Shown piece after piece: positions 50,493 through 59,046 of a DNA stretch of 64,000 bases. The notes under the pieces are model-generated. The model did no database searches and was not told the DNA's origin. It saw only the letters and a list, made by a program, of their open reading frames with translations. The stretch's first letter is position 1, and every line of letters starts with the position of its first letter. Source of the DNA: a bacterium 1XD21-70 (lineage in GTDB: Bacteria; Bacillota; Clostridia; Lachnospirales; Lachnospiraceae); NCBI GenBank assembly GCA_003669055.1, contig RAYB01000002.1, forward strand, positions 62,001 through 126,000, given 5' to 3'. The position numbers were made by a program, and so were the translations under genes.

Positions 50493-52037
50493 TCAATAGA
50501 ACATCGGTGACCCCGGCCCTAAAGGCAGCTTTAACAGGTACCATGCCGCGAACATGATGATCCATCCCACCAGGAAAGCCAGCGAGTAGGGGAGCATGGT
50601 AGAAATCACGCTTCCGATCCCGGCTTTTTTGTCATACTTCTGGAAAAAGGCAACCGTCAGCACGAAAAACGGCATCAGGGGCGCAATAATGTTGGTGCTG
50701 GAATCACCAATCCGGTAGGCAACCTGGGTCAGTTCCGGCGACAGGCCGAGCCGCATAAACATCGGCACAAAAATCGGGGCCATAATCGCCCATTTGGCAG
50801 AGTCAACTGCAATGAAAATGTTGATAAACGCCGTCAGCACGATGAAGCAAATCACCAGGGGAAGCCCGGTAAATCCCACGGATTCCAGGAAATTCGCACC
50901 TGATACGGAAATGATCGTACCTAGGTTGGAGTAATTAAAGCATGCCGTGAACTGCGCCGCAAAGAAAATCAGCACCATAAAGCTGGCCAGCCCGCTGATC
51001 GTCTTATTCATCAGCGCCACCACATCCTTATCATTCTTGATCGATCCTGCCCCGATACCATAGGCCAGGCCAGGAAGCAAAAACAGAAGCATCATAAAGA
51101 AAATAATTCCGCTCATAAAAGGAGAACTCAGGAAGGAATGGGTCTCCGGATTCCTCAAAAGCCCGTTCTGCGGAACCACCAGCACTGCCATCAGTACCAC
51201 ATAAGCCAGCGCCGTAATCCCTGCCCAGCGCATGCCCCTCTTCTCGTTCTCACCGATATCCTGAACCTCCTCCGAGGCATCCGGCACATAAGGGGCGAGG
51301 CGCGGTTCAATAATTTTGTCCGTGACCAGCGTACCAACCGCGGTGATCAGGAAGGTGGACGCCACCATGAAATACCAGTTACATACCGGGAGCACGTTGT
51401 AGCCCGGGTCAATCATCTGCGCCGCCTGGGTAGACATGCCTGCAAACATGGGGTCATTGGTGCCAATCAGCAAATTGGCGCTCCAGCCGCCGGACACCCC
51501 GGCAAAAGCCGCCGCCAGACCAGCGATGGGATGGCGCCCGAAAGCCATAAACAGGATTGCCCCCAAAGGCACCAGCACCACATATCCCGTGGAGGAAGCG
51601 ATATTGGACATAATGCCCAAAAACACCACCACGGCTGTCACAAATGCCTTGGGCGTGGAAGCCGCTACCTTGCGCAGCAGCGCAGACATAAAACCAGTCC
51701 CGTCCGCAACACCGACACCGATCATAATGGTAAACACAGTCCCAAGAGCAAAAAATCCGGTAAAATTACTTACTACGGTTGTAACCATATGCCGGATGCT
51801 GTCCGGCGCCAGCAGATTGACAGCCGCAACCGTGGTCTGGGTGATCTCCCCCTTTGAACTGTCCAGATAGTCATAAGTCACAGACACGCCGCATGCCGCA
51901 CAGACAGCAGACAGGATAACCACCACCCCCGTGAGAATCAAAAAGATGGTTGCCGGGTTGGGAAGCCCGTTCCCTACCTTTTCCACTGTATCCAAAGCCC
52001 GGAGTATAAACCCCTTTTTTGTCTTTTCCTTTGTCAT
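50493..52037 (-). CDS. AbgT-family transporter
   Basis: About 514 residues with around 12 membrane spans. It opens TVEKVGNGLPNPATIFLIL, the hallmark of p-aminobenzoyl-glutamate transporter relatives. GTNDPMFAGMSTQAAQMIDP and AVDSAKWAIMAPIFVPMFMR, then AYRIGDSSTNIIAPLMPF, match the paired re-entrant motifs. The family moves p-aminobenzoyl-glutamate or, in some members, exports sulfonamides. Here it likely imports a peptide-like substrate for the neighbouring peptidase. ATG 52037 follows GGAGGG. A perfect CCGCCTGG/CCAGGCGG hairpin lies upstream at 52103-52124. Confidence 0.87.
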   Translation of the reverse strand: MTKEKTKKGFILRALDTVEKVGNGLPNPATIFLILTGVVVILSAVCAACGVSVTYDYLDSSKGEITQTTVAAVNLLAPDSIRHMVTTVVSNFTGFFALGTVFTIMIGVGVADGTGFMSALLRKVAASTPKAFVTAVVVFLGIMSNIASSTGYVVLVPLGAILFMAFGRHPIAGLAAAFAGVSGGWSANLLIGTNDPMFAGMSTQAAQMIDPGYNVLPVCNWYFMVASTFLITAVGTLVTDKIIEPRLAPYVPDASEEVQDIGENEKRGMRWAGITALAYVVLMAVLVVPQNGLLRNPETHSFLSSPFMSGIIFFMMLLFLLPGLAYGIGAGSIKNDKDVVALMNKTISGLASFMVLIFFAAQFTACFNYSNLGTIISVSGANFLESVGFTGLPLVICFIVLTAFINIFIAVDSAKWAIMAPIFVPMFMRLGLSPELTQVAYRIGDSSTNIIAPLMPFFVLTVAFFQKYDKKAGIGSVISTMLPYSLAFLVGWIIMFAAWYLLKLPLGPGSPMFY

Positions 52038-52102
52038 TCCATTTCCCTCCGTTTGTTTCCGATACGCCCTCGTGGGCACTCGTCATTTTTTCGTGTCAAA
52101 TT

Positions 52103-52124
52103 CCGCCTGGACTTGCCCAGGCGG
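52103..52124 (-). promoter_or_regulatory. Intercistronic hairpin between malY-like and abgT-like genes
   Basis: CCGCCTGG (52103-52110) and CCAGGCGG (52117-52124) form a perfect 8-bp stem with a 6-nt loop and no T-run. It may stabilise or attenuate the polycistronic message. Confidence 0.45.
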
Positions 52125-52127
52125 CGG

Positions 52128-53297
52128 TTACCTCGCGTCCACAGCCTCCTTCAGCTGCTTTAGCGCCTGCCTCAGCACGTTGCGGGAACAGGCAGCATTT
52201 AGGCGCATAAACCCGGACAGGCTCCGCCCGAACGACCACCCCTCATTGAGGCCCAGGCCAGCCTTCTCGATCATAAATGCCCTCAGTTCCTCATTTTCCA
52301 TCCCCAGTTCCCGGCAGTCCAGCCATACTAAGTAGGTGGCGTCCGGGACATTTGGCTTGATCTGCGGGATATGCTCCTGGCAGTAATCCCGGATAAAGTC
52401 AAAGTTGCCGGAAATGTACTCCAAAAGTTGCTCCAGCCACTCCTCCCCCTCGTTGAAGGCAGTCTCCATCGCAATGGAACTGAATGCGTTGTTGCGGTGG
52501 ATATCCAGGCTGAACCAGAATTTGTCATATATATCCTTTAACTCCTGGTTGGGGAATACCACCGCAGATGCCTGAAGCCCCGCCATGTTAAATGTCTTTG
52601 TCCCGGAGATACAGGTGATCACATGGGCGGCAATCTCCGGCGATAAGGTTGCCGTCGGGATGTGGGTCTTTCCATGGAACACCAGATCCGAGTGGATCTC
52701 GTCCGACACGATCTGCACCCCGTTTTCGATACAGATCCCGCACATCCGCACCAGCTGCTCCCTCTCCCACACTATGCCCAGGGGATTGTGGGGGCTGCAA
52801 AGGAAAAATAGCTTTGCCTCCTTGGCCTTTTTCTCAAAATCCTCAAAATCAATGACCCACTTCCCGTCCTTTTCTACCATCGGGCATTCCACGACCTGCC
52901 GCCCCCAGCTTTCCGTCACATCATAGAACTCCGAATATACCGGTGTCTGGATCAGGACCTTTTCCCCTGGCTTTGTGAACAAATGGACCATGGAAGAAAG
53001 GGAAGGCACTACCCCTAAGCTGAAGCTGATCATCTTCTTGTCAATCTCCCATCCATGGCGGCGCTCCTGCCACCCGCACACAGCCTCATAGTAGGAATCA
53101 GGCCGGGAAGTATACCCCCAGATCCCTTCTTCTGCCCGCGCCTTCAATGCATCGATGACAGGCTGTGCCGTCTTAAAATCCATATCTGCGATCCACAGGG
53201 GGATCACATCCCTGGCACCGAATTTTTTCTCCCTCTCATCATACTTGGCCGAGCGGTTGCCATTGCGGTCAATGACCTCATCAAAGTTGTACTTCAT
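52128..53297 (-). CDS. MalY/PatB-type PLP enzyme, probable cysteine-S-conjugate beta-lyase
   Basis: About 389 residues of class II aminotransferase fold. The PLP lysine is in SGTKTFNMAGLQ. Other motifs are IPLWIADMDFKTAQPV at the N-terminus, SPHNPLGIVW and SDEIHSDL. MalY/PatB members cleave C-S bonds in cystathionine or cysteine conjugates, giving thiol, pyruvate and ammonia. It heads an operon with AbgT transporter, peptidase and disulfide reductase, behind the only sigma-54 promoter seen in the window. I use ATG 53297 with GGGAG 7 bp upstream; a GTG six bases earlier is possible. Confidence 0.86.
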   Translation of the reverse strand: MKYNFDEVIDRNGNRSAKYDEREKKFGARDVIPLWIADMDFKTAQPVIDALKARAEEGIWGYTSRPDSYYEAVCGWQERRHGWEIDKKMISFSLGVVPSLSSMVHLFTKPGEKVLIQTPVYSEFYDVTESWGRQVVECPMVEKDGKWVIDFEDFEKKAKEAKLFFLCSPHNPLGIVWEREQLVRMCGICIENGVQIVSDEIHSDLVFHGKTHIPTATLSPEIAAHVITCISGTKTFNMAGLQASAVVFPNQELKDIYDKFWFSLDIHRNNAFSSIAMETAFNEGEEWLEQLLEYISGNFDFIRDYCQEHIPQIKPNVPDATYLVWLDCRELGMENEELRAFMIEKAGLGLNEGWSFGRSLSGFMRLNAACSRNVLRQALKQLKEAVDAR

Positions 53298-53353
53298 GCT
53301 CACACTCCCGTTCCCTGCCGCTTGCAGCAGTTATTTTTTCACTTGATATTACC

Positions 53354-53370
53354 CGCAAATTTGATGCCAA
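53354..53370 (-). promoter_or_regulatory. Sigma-54 (RpoN) promoter
   Basis: On the minus strand TTGGCATCAAATTTGCG matches TTGGCA-N6-TTGC, with GG and GC exactly 10 bp apart as sigma-54 needs. It lies about 57 bp before the malY-like start codon and about 90 bp downstream of the sigma-54 activator gene. Confidence 0.8.
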
Positions 53371-53415
53371 AAAAAGAGGACGTATTTCTTTGTTTTTTTA
53401 TCCATACATCCCCTG

Positions 53416-53452
53416 TTTTTTGGTTTATTTGGTTTTAAAGTTATTATTTGGT
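53416..53452. promoter_or_regulatory. Candidate enhancer repeats for the sigma-54 activator
   Basis: TTATTTGGT occurs at 53425-53433 and 53444-53452 (19 bp apart), with a related TTTTTTGGT at 53416-53424. They lie 46-98 bp upstream of the -24 element, close for an enhancer but possible. Confidence 0.35.
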
Positions 53453-53459
53453 CAAAGAT

Positions 53460-55334
53460 TTACACCCTCTCCTCCCACATCCTTCTTCCGGCCAAGGTAA
53501 TCCTGCTGCCCCCTCTCCCTTTCCCCACCTTCGCCAGCCCCTGGGCAGCCATCTGCTCTAAGATGTCCCGGACCTCCCTCTGGGACAGGGGGATATGGCT
53601 GTCCCTGGCATTTTTCAGCATAGCCTCACGCCCGATGAATTCCCCTTTCTCCGAGGCCAAGTACATCTGCTCTAACACATACCAGAATTCCCGGCTCTCC
53701 TCCCCACCCTCCTTGGGATGCTTCCGGCCTGGCGCCGCCTCCTCCTTCCCCTCCCGCAAAAGGCCGGCCTGGAAGGTCGGCGGGAGATCCTCCGGGCCGA
53801 TCACGCTTTGCCCTGTAAAGCTTAGGTATTCCACCACATTTTGCAGTTCCCGGATATTCCCCGGCCAGGGATAGCAAAGCAGAGCCTCCCGGACCTCCTT
53901 TGACAGTTCAAAGCTGCCGCCTAACCTCCTCCTAAAATCCTCCAATAAAAACAGGATATCTTCCCCCCGCTCCCGCAGCGGAGGAATCAGCGCCGGCAGC
54001 GCATTGAGCCGGTAATACAAATCCCGGCGGAAGCTTCCCTCCGCCACCTTCTCCTCCAGCGACTCATTGGTGGCTGCCACAATACGCACATCCACGTTGA
54101 TCATCTGGTTGCCTCCCACCCGCATGATCTCCTGCTCCTGGAGGACGCGCAGGAGTTTCACCTGCATGGCCGGGCTCATGCCCTCCACCTCATCCAAAAA
54201 CAAAGTCCCCTTGTGGGCAAACTCAAAAAGCCCCGGCCTCCCGCCCTTCTTTGCCCCGGTAAATGCGCCTTCCTCATAGCCGAACAGTTCACTCTCGAGC
54301 AGGTTCTCCGGCACGGCCGCCACATTGATGGCCACAAAAGGCCCTTTGCTGCGCCTGGAGGCATGATGGACTGCATGGGCCAAAAGTTCCTTTCCCGTGC
54401 CCGTCTCCCCGATCAAAAGCACCGGAGACTCTGTTTTTGCCATCCTCGTTAGGATCTCCTTCGTCCTGCCGATCGCCTGGGAACGCCCGATCACGTCGTC
54501 AAAACAATATTTTGCCCTGTAGCCCTTGTGGAGCAGCTGGCTGCGCAGTTCGTTCTGGCGCCGCTCCAGTTCATTGAACCGCTGAAGCGTGGCAAACGCC
54601 CCGATGCACTCCCCCCGCTCGTTCACCCCCACCATCCCCTCATCCAGGATCTCAATCAGGATATCGAACCGGCTTTCCAGCTGCCGGGAACGCTTAAACA
54701 TCTGCTCAAAGCTATAATTGCCCGGGGCGAGGGATTTCATATAATTCTGGAAACGCCTTTCCTCCAAAAGCCTCTCCAGCCCCAGGCGCAGGGCAGCTTC
54801 GATGATTGTGGCCGGCGTGCATGGCCGGTGCCCGATATTGAGCACCTTCTCTATCCCCTGGGGCACAAAGCTGGCCTCATCGGGCGTCACCGCCATATCA
54901 ACCTCCCCCCAGGCTGCACACGCCTCCTCCTCCGACAACGCCAAATCCGGCCCATAGGCTTCAAAATGCAGCTGGTTCACCCCCAGCTGCTCTAACTGTG
55001 TCACCGACTCCCTTGCCATCTGGCTGCTAATATTTACAAACAGCACCCGCGTCCCCTTGGGGATCTTTTTCAAATCCCGCACCACATCCTTGGCATAAGT
55101 CAGCTGTATTTCCACCACCTGCCCCTCCGAGGGCACATACTGCCTGGTCTCCTCCGCCTTAAAAGCATCCGTGGACACCACATACAGGTCCGAAGGCTCA
55201 ATCCCCTCCACCGATCCGTCCCCTGTGCTGTAAGCCCGCACCTCCGCCAGTTCCCCAAAAATATCCTGGAACTGCCCCGCATAAAACCTGACTGACCTGG
55301 GAACCAGCGTAATCACCGATATTTTTTTCTTCAT
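53460..55334 (-). CDS. Sigma-54-dependent transcriptional activator with PrpR-like sensor domain
   Basis: About 624 residues. An N-terminal PrpR-type domain (to about 200) and a PAS-like linker are followed by the AAA+ domain, with Walker A GETGTGKE at 309-316 and the sigma-54-contacting loop GAFTGA at about 356. The C-terminus has no Fis-type helix; it ends in a winged-helix-like region ([20 protein letters not shown]). It resembles YgeV of the E. coli purine cluster. Immediately downstream lies a sigma-54 promoter, so its main target is probably the malY operon. ATG 55334 follows GGGAGGG. A -10 TATAAT with TGt extension (55377-55382) suggests its own promoter. Confidence 0.86.
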   Translation of the reverse strand: MKKKISVITLVPRSVRFYAGQFQDIFGELAEVRAYSTGDGSVEGIEPSDLYVVSTDAFKAEETRQYVPSEGQVVEIQLTYAKDVVRDLKKIPKGTRVLFVNISSQMARESVTQLEQLGVNQLHFEAYGPDLALSEEEACAAWGEVDMAVTPDEASFVPQGIEKVLNIGHRPCTPATIIEAALRLGLERLLEERRFQNYMKSLAPGNYSFEQMFKRSRQLESRFDILIEILDEGMVGVNERGECIGAFATLQRFNELERRQNELRSQLLHKGYRAKYCFDDVIGRSQAIGRTKEILTRMAKTESPVLLIGETGTGKELLAHAVHHASRRSKGPFVAINVAAVPENLLESELFGYEEGAFTGAKKGGRPGLFEFAHKGTLFLDEVEGMSPAMQVKLLRVLQEQEIMRVGGNQMINVDVRIVAATNESLEEKVAEGSFRRDLYYRLNALPALIPPLRERGEDILFLLEDFRRRLGGSFELSKEVREALLCYPWPGNIRELQNVVEYLSFTGQSVIGPEDLPPTFQAGLLREGKEEAAPGRKHPKEGGEESREFWYVLEQMYLASEKGEFIGREAMLKNARDSHIPLSQREVRDILEQMAAQGLAKVGKGRGGSRITLAGRRMWEERV

Positions 55335-55441
55335 GCAGCCATCCCTCCCTATCCTGCAAAAGCCAAAATAATTTTTATTATAACAAAAACTGCCCGGAAA
55401 TTTCCACCCCCTTTTCCCCACGCCATTCTGCCGAGTCTATT

Positions 55442-55476
55442 CTAAAAATATTTTTTCAAACCTAAAAATTTTTTAG
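55442..55476. promoter_or_regulatory. Paired A/T palindromes upstream of the YheO-like gene
   Basis: CTAAAAA-T-TTTTTAG (55462-55476) and the weaker CTAAAAATATTTTTT (55442-55456) lie upstream of a TTGACA -35. The spacing and sequence mirror the ssnA upstream region at 41617-41653. Confidence 0.6.
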
Positions 55477-55484
55477 TTTTTCTA

Positions 55485-55512
55485 TTGACATCTCATTTTT
55501 TTCTGGTATGAT
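55485..55512 (+). promoter_or_regulatory. Promoter of the YheO-like gene and ygeX
   Basis: TTGACA (55485-55490) and TATGAT (55507-55512) are 16 bp apart, preceded at 8 bp by the palindrome CTAAAAATTTTTTAG. Confidence 0.7.
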
Positions 55513-55547
55513 GGAACCATAAAGACAAGCAAAGTGAGTGAGGAACC

Positions 55548-56213
55548 ATGAAACTGCCCTTTTTAAAACAGATGGCCAGAGCCCTTTCCGTCCAGTTTGG
55601 CAGAGACTGCGAGATCGTCATCCACGACCTGACCAGGAAGAGCCTTGGCAAGTCCATCGTATATGTGGAGAACGGCCATGTCACCAACCGGAAGGCCGGG
55701 GACGGCCCCTCCCAGATCGTGGTCGAGACCATGAAGAAGGATCCGGCCAGAATCCAGGACCATCTCGGCTATCTGACCCGCACCGCTGACGGCAAGACCT
55801 TAAAGTCCTCCACCGTCTTCGTCCGCGACGAAAACAGCGGGGCGGTAAGCTATATCTTTTCCATCAATTACGACATCACCAACCTTCTCTACCTGCAGGA
55901 CTCCATCCATTCCCTGATCAGCGAGAACATCCGGGAGGAATTATCCTGCCATGAGAGAACGGCGCCGAGAAAGATCCAGACCAACGTGGCTGACATTTTG
56001 GACGACCTGATCGCCCAGTCCGTAGCCATGGTGGGCAAACCGGCCTCGCTGATGTCCAAGGATGAGAAGGTCGAGGCCATCCAGTTCCTCAACCGCTCCG
56101 GTGCTTTTCTTATCACCAGGTCCGGTGATAAGGTATCCCAGTATTTCGGGATATCCAAGTACACATTATATAGCTATATCAAAGCAGAACCGGCCCAGGA
56201 GGAGCATCTGTGA
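55548..56213 (+). CDS. YheO-like transcriptional regulator (PAS-like domain plus helix-turn-helix)
   Basis: 221 residues. The N-terminal YheO/PAS-like domain is clear (DCEIVIHDLTRKSLGKSIVY, GYLTRTADGKTLKSSTVFVR). The C-terminal DNA-binding part follows, with VEAIQFLNRSGAFLITRSGD and VSQYFGISKYTLYSYIK. Relatives include DauR, an activator of amino-acid catabolism, so a small-molecule sensor is likely. It is the first gene of the rightward purine operon and likely binds the A/T palindromes in front of itself and of ssnA; this is inferred. ATG 55548 has GTGAGGAA upstream. A GC-rich hairpin (56244-56260) separates it from ygeX. Confidence 0.82.
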   Translation: MKLPFLKQMARALSVQFGRDCEIVIHDLTRKSLGKSIVYVENGHVTNRKAGDGPSQIVVETMKKDPARIQDHLGYLTRTADGKTLKSSTVFVRDENSGAVSYIFSINYDITNLLYLQDSIHSLISENIREELSCHERTAPRKIQTNVADILDDLIAQSVAMVGKPASLMSKDEKVEAIQFLNRSGAFLITRSGDKVSQYFGISKYTLYSYIKAEPAQEEHL

Positions 56214-56301
56214 TGCAAGGTTCCACAGCTGCAATGCCTCCCGGCGGCCTGGCAGGCCGCATAAGGCCGCATGCCGGTACAGCTAACTACAAGGAGGGAG
56301 A

Positions 56302-57516
56302 ATGATGAAACCAATCCAATGGGCCAAAAACACCATGCCCAAGACCGATGACGCCAACCTGCCCATCATGTCCATGGACGAGGTGGCAAAGGCAAGGGCT
56401 TTCCACAAGACCATCCCCGGCTACCAGCCGACCCCCCTGGCACATCTGACCCATATGGCAGGGCATCTGGGGCTTAAAGATATCTGTGTCAAGGACGAAT
56501 CCTACCGGTTCGGGCTCAATGCCTTCAAGGTCTTAGGCGGTTCCTTTGCCATGGCCAGGTACATAGCAGGCCAGACCGGGCGCGATATCTCCGAGCTGGA
56601 TTTTGCCACCCTTACGTCCGATAAGCTCCGGGAGGAATTCGGCCAGGCCACCTTTTTCACGGCCACGGACGGCAACCATGGACGGGGCGTTGCCTGGGCT
56701 GCCAACCGGCTTAAGCAAAAGGCCGTGGTCTTTATGCCAAAGGGCTCTACCCAAAACCGCTTAAACCACATCCTTGCCGAGAATGCCACTGCCACCATCG
56801 AAGAGGCCAACTATGACGAGTGCGTCCGCATGGCAGCTGCCGCTGCCGCCAAGGTGAAAAACGGCGTCGTGATACAGGATACTGCCTGGAAAGGCTATGA
56901 GGAGATCCCCTCCTGGATCATGCAGGGCTACGGAAGCATGGCCATGGAAGCTGACGAGCAGCTGCATGCCCTCGGCATCCCCCGCCCCACCCATGTGTTT
57001 GTCCAGGCAGGCGTAGGCTCCTTGGCCGGAGGCGTCCAGGGCTTTTTCGCCAACCTCTACCCCAAATGCCCGCCTATCGTATGCGTGGTGGAGGCTGATA
57101 CGGCTGCCTGCCTTTACAAGGGCGCCGTGGCCGGGGACGGCGCTGAGTACATTGTAGAAGGCGATATGCCCACCATCATGGCCGGGCTGGCCTGCGGGGA
57201 GCCCAACACCACTTCCTGGGATATTTTAAAGAACCACGTCTCGGTCTTTGCTGCTGCCCCTGACTGGGTGTCTGCCAAGGCCATGCGGATGCTGGCAGCC
57301 CCCATCAAAGGCGACCCCCAGGTAATTTCCGGAGAATCCGGCGCCGTTACCTTCGGCGTGCTCTGCGAGATCATGACCAACCCGGACTATAAGGAGTTGA
57401 AAGATGCTTTACAGTTAGACGGGGATTCCCAGGTACTGCTCTTCTCCACGGAAGGCGACACCGACCCGCAGCGCTATCAAAAGATCGTGTGGGAAGGAAA
57501 GGATTACCTCGGCTAA
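56302..57516 (+). CDS. ygeX: Diaminopropionate ammonia-lyase
   Basis: 404 residues of PLP fold type II. The PLP lysine is Lys76 in FGLNAFKVLGG, and TATDGNHGRGVAWAA (about 121-135) holds the catalytic Asp and phosphate-binding residues. The enzyme splits 2,3-diaminopropionate into pyruvate and two ammonia. In the urate/purine pathway this yields pyruvate for energy. GGAGGG lies 3 bp before ATG 56302 and 6 bp before a second ATG at 56305, which may be the real start. A terminator follows (57534-57564). Confidence 0.92.
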   Translation: MMKPIQWAKNTMPKTDDANLPIMSMDEVAKARAFHKTIPGYQPTPLAHLTHMAGHLGLKDICVKDESYRFGLNAFKVLGGSFAMARYIAGQTGRDISELDFATLTSDKLREEFGQATFFTATDGNHGRGVAWAANRLKQKAVVFMPKGSTQNRLNHILAENATATIEEANYDECVRMAAAAAAKVKNGVVIQDTAWKGYEEIPSWIMQGYGSMAMEADEQLHALGIPRPTHVFVQAGVGSLAGGVQGFFANLYPKCPPIVCVVEADTAACLYKGAVAGDGAEYIVEGDMPTIMAGLACGEPNTTSWDILKNHVSVFAAAPDWVSAKAMRMLAAPIKGDPQVISGESGAVTFGVLCEIMTNPDYKELKDALQLDGDSQVLLFSTEGDTDPQRYQKIVWEGKDYLG

Positions 57517-57533
57517 CCCGCCGAAAAAGAGAT

Positions 57534-57564
57534 TGCCCTCCCTAGGCCAGGGGGCAGATTTTTT
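57534..57564 (+). terminator. Terminator behind ygeX
   Basis: TGCCC-T-CC (57534-57541) pairs with GGGGGCA (57550-57556), followed by a run of six T. It should limit read-through into ygeY, whose own TetR-like site lies next. Confidence 0.65.
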
Positions 57565-57573
57565 ACAAGTAAT

Positions 57574-57593
57574 TTGATTGATTAATCAAACAA
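57574..57593. promoter_or_regulatory. TetR-type operator upstream of ygeY
   Basis: TTGATTGA-TTAA-TCAAACAA. It keeps the GATTGA-N4-TCAA core of the other two sites with three differences in the outer positions. It ends 19 bp before the ygeY start codon. Confidence 0.5.
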
Positions 57594-57612
57594 ATACAGG
57601 AGGTATTTTCTT

Positions 57613-58923
57613 ATGGATTACAACAAAATCAAGGCTGCTGCCGAAAACTACAAGGCCGATATGACCCGTTTTTTGCGGGAAATCGTCAAAAACCCCGGCG
57701 AAAGCTGTGGCGAGAAAGCCCATATCACCCGCATTGCAAAGGAGATGCGCACCTTAGGCTTTGACAGGGTGGAGATCGACCCCATGGGCAATGTGCTGGG
57801 CTTCATGGGCACCGGCAAGAAGCTGATCGCCTTTGATGCCCACATCGACACCGTAGGCATCGGCAACCGGGACAACTGGGACTTCGACCCCTACGAGGGC
57901 TACGAAAACGAGGAAGAGATCGGCGGCCGGGGCGTTTCCGACCAGTGCGGCGGCATCGTATCTGCTGTTTACGGCGCCAAAATCATGAAGGATTTGGGGC
58001 TTTTGAACGACAAATATACGGTTCTTGTCACCGGAACCGTGCAGGAGGAGGACTGTGACGGCCTCTGCTGGCAGTACATCATTAGGGAAGACAAGATCCG
58101 TCCGGAATTCGTGGTCTCCACCGAACCTACCGACGGCGGCATTTACCGCGGGCAGCGTGGGCGCATGGAAATCCGCGTGGATGTCAAGGGCATTTCCTGC
58201 CATGGCTCCGCCCCGGAAAGAGGCGACAACGCTATCTACAAGATGGCAGACATCCTCCAGGATATCCGTGCGCTCAACGAAAACGACGCTGCCGACGGAG
58301 GCGGGGTCAAAGGCCTGGTGAAAATGCTGGACGAAAAATACAACCCCCAGTGGCAGGAAGCCCGTTTCTTAGGGCGCGGCACAATCACCACCTCTGAGAT
58401 CTTTTTCACCTCCCCCAGCCGCTGCGCGGTGGCGGATTCCTGCGCCGTCTCCCTTGACCGCCGCATGACCGCAGGCGAGACCTGGGAAAGCTGCCTGGAT
58501 GAAATCCGCGCCCTGCCTGCTGTGAAAAAATACGGCGATGATGTGACCGTCTCCATGTACAACTATGAGCGCCCCTCCTACACCGGCCTGGTATACCCGA
58601 TCGAGTGCTACTTCCCCACCTGGGTGATCCCAAAAGACCACGATGTGACAAAAGCATTGGAGGAAGCCTACAAAAACCTGTTCGGCAATGAACGGATCGG
58701 CACGGCCGAGACCGAGGCCATGAGAAAGGCTCGTCCGCTGACGGATAAGTGGACGTTCTCCACCAATGGGGTGACGATCATGGGGCGCAACGGCATTCCC
58801 TGTATCGGATTTGGCCCGGGGGCGGAAGCCCAGGCACATGCGCCGAATGAGAAGACCTGGAAGCAGGATCTGGTGACCTGTGCCGCGGTGTATGCGGCTT
58901 TGCCTGCGGTGTATTGCAAATAA
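57613..58923 (+). CDS. ygeY: YgeY-family M20 metallohydrolase linked to purine/selenium metabolism
   Basis: 436 residues of the M20 peptidase/deacylase family. Metal-binding motifs are [24 protein letters not shown] and [11 protein letters not shown], with the lid-domain histidine in [13 protein letters not shown]. It cleaves an amide bond of a small substrate; in purine degradation it likely acts just before diaminopropionate is formed. ATG 57613 has AGGAGG upstream. It sits between ygeX and ygeW on the same strand, with a terminator and a TetR-type palindrome before it, so it may be controlled separately from ygeX. Confidence 0.9.
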   Translation: MDYNKIKAAAENYKADMTRFLREIVKNPGESCGEKAHITRIAKEMRTLGFDRVEIDPMGNVLGFMGTGKKLIAFDAHIDTVGIGNRDNWDFDPYEGYENEEEIGGRGVSDQCGGIVSAVYGAKIMKDLGLLNDKYTVLVTGTVQEEDCDGLCWQYIIREDKIRPEFVVSTEPTDGGIYRGQRGRMEIRVDVKGISCHGSAPERGDNAIYKMADILQDIRALNENDAADGGGVKGLVKMLDEKYNPQWQEARFLGRGTITTSEIFFTSPSRCAVADSCAVSLDRRMTAGETWESCLDEIRALPAVKKYGDDVTVSMYNYERPSYTGLVYPIECYFPTWVIPKDHDVTKALEEAYKNLFGNERIGTAETEAMRKARPLTDKWTFSTNGVTIMGRNGIPCIGFGPGAEAQAHAPNEKTWKQDLVTCAAVYAALPAVYCK

Positions 58924-59046
58924 GAGGCGCTCCCTCCCAAAGCCCCACGCAATTCCGGTGAATGGGATAAGGGGCATGGATGGGGAATGAAAAAGCTAAA
59001 CCAAAAATGATAATGAAAACCAATATGGAATAAGGAGATTATTAGG

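Noticed and set aside
56214-56301. GC-rich palindrome GCGGCCT-GGC-AGGCCGC as a terminator before ygeX
   Set aside because: There is no T-run, and the gap is short; more likely an intercistronic structure, so not listed as a terminator.
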